A stretch of 64,000 nucleotides of DNA from NCBI GenBank assembly GCA_022823145.1, contig JAJDXS010000075.1:62001-126000 (forward strand). Direction: 5' to 3'. This document shows positions 60,340 to 64,000 of this stretch, in pieces. A model generated the notes under the pieces. That model was not told the origin of the DNA. It saw only the letters and a program-made list of their open reading frames with translations, and did not search any database. This DNA is from Gemmatimonadota bacterium. Lineage in GTDB: Bacteria > Gemmatimonadota > Gemmatimonadetes > Longimicrobiales > Gaopeijiaceae. The position numbers were made by a program, and so were the translations under genes. The stretch's first letter is position 1. Each line of letters opens with the position of its first letter.

Positions 60340-62085
60340 ATGACCACCACGCCCGCTTCGGCGCCGCCCGCCGGCCCCACTGTCCGCTACCAGCCCGACG
60401 ATACACCACCGCTCAGGCTCGCGGTGGGTGTCGGCCTGCAGCTGGCGGTGCTTAACATCGCCGCCGTGATGTTGATCCCGATGGTCGTGATGAGAGCTGC
60501 CGGGATGTCCGACTCCTACTTCGCCTGGGCGGTGCTCGCCTCGGTGACCGTCTGCGGTCTGACGACCGTGGTCCAGGCCTTGCGCGCCGGTCGCTTTGGT
60601 GCCGGACACGTGATGGTCATGGGAACCTCCGGGGCGTTCATTCCGGCCTCGATCATGGCGCTCGTCGAGGGCGGGCCATCCCTTCTTGCCACGCTCGTCG
60701 TCATGTCGGCGCTCGTCCCGCTAGTGCTGTCGTGGCGCCTGTCCCTGTTTCAGCGGATCCTCACGCCGGCGGTATCCGGCACCGTGATCATGCTTATCCC
60801 GGTCACGGTGATGCCGTTCGTCTCCGGTCTCCTTTCCGGTGTCCGGGAGGGCGCCGGCGCGCCTGGCGCGCCACTGAGCTTTCTGGTGACGGTGCTCGTC
60901 ATCGGCGGACTGGCCCTGAAGGCGACGGGGTCGCTACGGCTCTGGGCCCCCGTCATCGGTGTGGTCGCGGGCTCGGCGATCGCGGCCTACCACGGCCTTT
61001 ACGACCTGGAGCGCGTCGCCGCCGCTCCATCGATCGACCTGCCACGGCCCCAGGCGCCCGGTTTCGACCTCGGGTTCGGCCCGGACTTCTGGACGCTTCT
61101 GCCCTCGTTCCTGCTGGTGGCCGTGATCGCCGCGGTACGCACGATGAGCAGCGCCATCGCCGTTCAGCGGGTGTCGTGGCGCCGGAAGAACCGCGCGATC
61201 GACTTCCGCGCCGTTCAGGGTGCGGTCTCCGTCGATGGCTTGGGCAATCTCCTTGCCGGCCTCGCCGGGACGGTCCCGGGCAGCGCGACCACCACTAGCG
61301 TGCCGCTGACGCAGCTCACCGGAGTCGCGGCCCGGGCCGTCGGGATCGTTGCCGGCGCGGCGTTCATCGCGCTGGCTTTCCTTCCCAAGGCATTCGCGGC
61401 CATCCTCGCGATTCCGGATCCGGTCTTTGCGGGCTACCTGGTCGTTCTGTTGGCGATGCTCTTCACGATCGGCATGAAGATCGTCGTGCAGGACGGGCTC
61501 GGCTACCGCGACGGCCTGATCGTCGGCATCGCCTTCCTGGCCGGCGTGAGCTTTCAGTACGGCATGATCTTCCCGGAGCACGTCTCGGGGTTCGCGGGCG
61601 GGCTCCTCGAGAACGGCATGAACGCGGGCGGCCTGGCCGCGATCCTCATGACCCTGTTCCTGCGCGTCACGGACCCGCGCCGCAGTCGGATCGAGACTGG
61701 ATCCGACCCGTCGGATCTGGTGGCAATCAGAGGGTTTCTGGGCGACTTCTCATCGCGCAACGGCTGGGGACGGGAGATGGCCAACCGTCTGGCGGCCGCG
61801 ATGGAAGAGACGCTGCTGACCCTGGGCGAAGGCGCCGCGAACGCCCGGCGCCGGCTCCAGCTCACGGCGCGCAGGGACGGCGACAGCGCGGTCCTGGACC
61901 TCTTCGTCGCGCCCGTGGGCGACAACCTGCAGGACCGGGTCGCCCTGCTCGGGGAGGTGGAAGACGACACGCCCGTCGCACGCGAAGTCTCTCTGCGCCT
62001 CCTGCGCCACCTCGCGTCGTCGGTGAGGCACCGACAGTACCATGACACGGACGTCGTGACGGTGCGTGTCGAGGCACCGCTCTAA
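60340..62085 (+). CDS. NCS2-type xanthine/uracil permease with C-terminal HATPase-like domain
   Basis: The 581-residue protein has the NCS2 transporter fold in its first ~440 residues: about 12-14 helices with QLAVLNIAAVMLIPMVV, GTSGAFIPASIMAL, PVTVMPFVSGLLSG and TVPGSATTTSVPLTQLTGVAARAVGI (equivalent of the Q/N-G-T signature region). Residues ~450-581 are an extra soluble domain with MANRLAAAMEETLLTLGEGAANA, the N-box-like start of an anti-sigma/HATPase_c_2 fold. NCS2 proteins import purines or pyrimidines with protons. The ATG at 60340 is chosen as the first in frame before helix 1. Regulation of transport by the added domain is inference. Confidence 0.82.
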   Translation: MTTTPASAPPAGPTVRYQPDDTPPLRLAVGVGLQLAVLNIAAVMLIPMVVMRAAGMSDSYFAWAVLASVTVCGLTTVVQALRAGRFGAGHVMVMGTSGAFIPASIMALVEGGPSLLATLVVMSALVPLVLSWRLSLFQRILTPAVSGTVIMLIPVTVMPFVSGLLSGVREGAGAPGAPLSFLVTVLVIGGLALKATGSLRLWAPVIGVVAGSAIAAYHGLYDLERVAAAPSIDLPRPQAPGFDLGFGPDFWTLLPSFLLVAVIAAVRTMSSAIAVQRVSWRRKNRAIDFRAVQGAVSVDGLGNLLAGLAGTVPGSATTTSVPLTQLTGVAARAVGIVAGAAFIALAFLPKAFAAILAIPDPVFAGYLVVLLAMLFTIGMKIVVQDGLGYRDGLIVGIAFLAGVSFQYGMIFPEHVSGFAGGLLENGMNAGGLAAILMTLFLRVTDPRRSRIETGSDPSDLVAIRGFLGDFSSRNGWGREMANRLAAAMEETLLTLGEGAANARRRLQLTARRDGDSAVLDLFVAPVGDNLQDRVALLGEVEDDTPVAREVSLRLLRHLASSVRHRQYHDTDVVTVRVEAPL

Positions 62086-62181
62086 AGGCCGTTTCGGGCG
62101 CGAGGTGCCTGCCACATTCCGCGTTGACTAGCTTGGAGAGTCGCTTCATTCCCAAAGCTCCCCGGGGGGCGCGTCTTCCGA

Positions 62182-64000
62182 TGCGAACCATCACACCACT
62201 CGTTGCCGTCCTCGCGTTGGCCGCCGTCGCAGCCTGCGGCGAAGCGGGTCCCCCCGTGCCCGCCTCCCTCTCCCTCTCCCCGACCTCGCTGAGCTTCAGC
62301 TCCCTGGCCGACACCGCGCGCCTCGCCGCGACCGTCCGGGACGAGAGCGGTGAAGTCATTCTGGAGCCCGCCATTGCGTGGATCTCCCTGGACGCCGCGG
62401 TGGCCCGGGTCGACGCGCCAGGGCAGGCTCCCGCCGCTCTGGTCACCTCGGTAGCCGACGGCAGCACCACCATCACGGCCACCGCAGGGGCAGCGACCGC
62501 CACCGCGACCGTGCAGGTCGAACAGGTTGCCACGACCGTGGCGGTCACCGCGCCCACGGACTCGCTCATCGTCGGCGACTCGGTCCGGATGACCGCCGAG
62601 GCTTCCGATGCGGTGGGCTCGGTAGTGGCCGGCGCCCTCTTCTCCTGGGAATCCAGCGACCCCTCGATTGCCACCGTCGATGGCGATGGATGGGTGCGCG
62701 CCCGTGCCCCGGGTCCCTTCGAGATCACTGCCACCCTCGGCCCACTGAGCGCCTCGGCAACGCTGACCTCGCTCCCCCTCCCCGAACGCCGGGTTCTGCA
62801 GGCCATCTACGAGGCCACCGGCGGCGCGCTCTGGAAGGACAACAGCAACTGGCTCTCGGACGCCCCGCTCGCCGACTGGCACGGCGTCCACCTCAACGAC
62901 GACGGATACCTGCAACACCTGCTCCTGACCGACAACGGCCTGATCGGCACGATCCCGCCCGAAATCGCCAGCCTCGCCCACCTGGAGTCGCTGCACCTCG
63001 GGCTCAACAGCCTTGCCGGCCCACTTCCGCCCGAAATCCGCCACCTCAAGCGTCTGAAATCGCTCGAGCTGACCTACAACGCCCACACCGGCCCGATCCC
63101 GCCCGAAATCGGCGAACTCACTGCCCTGGAATGGTTCGGCGCCTTCGGCAACCGGTTCAGCGGCGAGATTCCCCCCGAAATCGGCAACCTGACGCGGCTC
63201 GAGTCGCTCGACCTCTGCTACAACCGCCTCACCGGCCCGATTCCGCCCGAAATCGGCGACCTCACCAGCCTCAGGCGCCTCGCAATCTGCGGGATCGACG
63301 CCAACCCCACCGAAGGCAACCGCCTGAGCGGCGAGATTCCGCCCGAAATCGGCAACCTCACCAACCTGAGCCTGCTCAGCCTTGGCGCCAACGTCCTCAC
63401 CGGCCCGATCCCTCCCGAAATCGGCAATCTCACCCGGCTCGACTCGCTCCTCCTGTACAGCAACGAGCTCACCGCCATCCCGCCCGAGATCGGGAACCTC
63501 GAGAGCCTCGAGTGGCTGATCCTCTACGGCAATCGCCTGACCGGCCCGATCCCTCCCGAAATCGGCGACCTCGAAAACCTGCGCGTACTCAACCTGGGCT
63601 GGGGATGGGCCAGCGGACGCAACCTGATCTCCGGCTCCATCCCGCCCGAGATCGGCAGCCTCGCACACCTTGAACGCCTGGACCTGGGCGGCAATCGGCT
63701 TTCCGGCCCGATCCCTCCCGAAATCGGCGGCCTGCGCGCTCTCACGAATCTCGAACTGGGCTCGAACATGCTCGAAGGGTCGATCCCCGCCGAAGTCGGC
63801 AATCTCACCCGCCTGACCTCGTTCGCGGTCTGCAAGAACAACCTCGACGGGCCGGTCCCGGCCGAGCTGGGCAATCTTACCCGTCTGACTCAGCTCTTCC
63901 TCTGCACCAACGGACTCTCGGGTCCGTTGCCGCCGGACCTCGGCAATCTGCGCCCGTTGCGCCGCCTGATCGTGGCCGGGAACCGCCTGACCTCCGCCGT
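62182..64000 (+). CDS. Lipoprotein with bacterial Ig-like domains and plant-type leucine-rich repeats (3' end cut by window)
   Basis: The frame is open from the ATG at 62182 to the window end (606 codons). It has a lipoprotein signal (lipobox VAAC, Cys 19), two BIG2-type Ig domains (~29-114, 115-198), an LRR cap (ALWKDNSNWL) and then at least 14 LRRs of 24 residues with the plant-type consensus LxxLxLxxNxLTGPIPPEIGNL. The repeats are also visible as near-identical DNA units (GGCCCGATCCCTCCCGAAAT type). It is a likely surface-exposed binding or adhesion protein, possibly for eukaryotic or glycan targets. The real end lies beyond the window. Confidence 0.9.
62940..63960 (+). repeat. Tandem LRR-coding DNA repeats, about 72 bp or multiples
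   Basis: A core like GGCCCGATCC(T/C)CCCGAAATCGG recurs through 63090, 63235, 63400, 63545 and 63705, in step with the protein repeat. High identity between units suggests recent expansion or homogenisation and may allow repeat-number variation. Confidence 0.7.

Overview
The window is a GC-rich piece of a diderm bacterial chromosome with dense, short-spaced operons and no rRNA, tRNA, transposase or CRISPR that I could find. The outer-membrane genes (Kdo transferase, heptosyltransferase-like GT9, TonB-dependent receptor, LolA-like protein) show a Gram-negative envelope. The mix of families best fits Gemmatimonadota or a close relative: a GMC oxidoreductase paired with gluconate-dehydrogenase-subunit-3, a DUF5117-type metalloprotease, a DUF885 lipoprotein, a 6-bladed propeller protein, stand-alone carboxypeptidase-regulatory/plug proteins, and a plant-type LRR lipoprotein with bacterial Ig domains. 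This placement is inference from gene content only.

Layout. 1-5.3 kb: GMC oxidoreductase end and its subunit-3 partner, a Fic AMPylase-like regulator divergent from a Sel1 lipoprotein across an AT-rich repeat-filled intergenic region, and a propeller protein. 5.3-13.1 kb (minus strand): a Tat-exported aminotransferase coupled to a TonB receptor, a DinB-like lipoprotein coupled to a frameshifted DUF885 lipoprotein, and a cytosolic reductive-dehalogenase-like iron-sulfur protein. 13.1-20.5 kb (minus): MsbA-like exporter, TPR lipoprotein, and an overlapping lipoprotein / sensor kinase / sigma-54 response regulator operon. 20.6-23.9 kb: sulfurtransferase, small envelope genes, HU protein, zinc alcohol dehydrogenase. 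23.9-31.2 kb: metalloprotease, class V aminotransferase, GT4 and GT9 glycosyltransferases, divergent Kdo transferase. 31.3-36.5 kb (minus): a five-gene LolA / FtsX-permease / ATPase / beta-barrel operon that looks like one trans-envelope export machine. 36.7-40.8 kb (plus): membrane protein, an OsmC-family gene whose catalytic cysteine codon is an in-frame TGA followed by a SECIS-like hairpin (probable selenoprotein), a 20-residue cationic amphipathic peptide, a cytochrome c fused to an outer-membrane barrel, and a pentaheme cytochrome. 40.9-48.5 kb: acetoacetate-CoA ligase, MFS exporter, amidohydrolase, plug-domain protein, and a ZIP/SO_0444-like fused metal permease. 48.6-60.1 kb: a 3416-residue reducing polyketide synthase with one full module and a second, decayed KS-AT module, facing a discrete ACP and an alpha/beta hydrolase. 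60.3-64 kb: a NCS2 permease with an extra C-terminal ATPase-like domain and the start of an Ig/LRR lipoprotein that runs off the window.

The most unusual items are the OsmC selenoprotein candidate, the PKS with a catalytically dead second AT and separate ACP, the cytochrome-barrel fusion next to a multiheme cytochrome, the tiny amphipathic peptide ORF, and two kinds of AT-rich palindromic repeats in intergenic DNA. Many neighbouring genes overlap by ATGA or GTGA, and I used these overlaps to choose several GTG starts.
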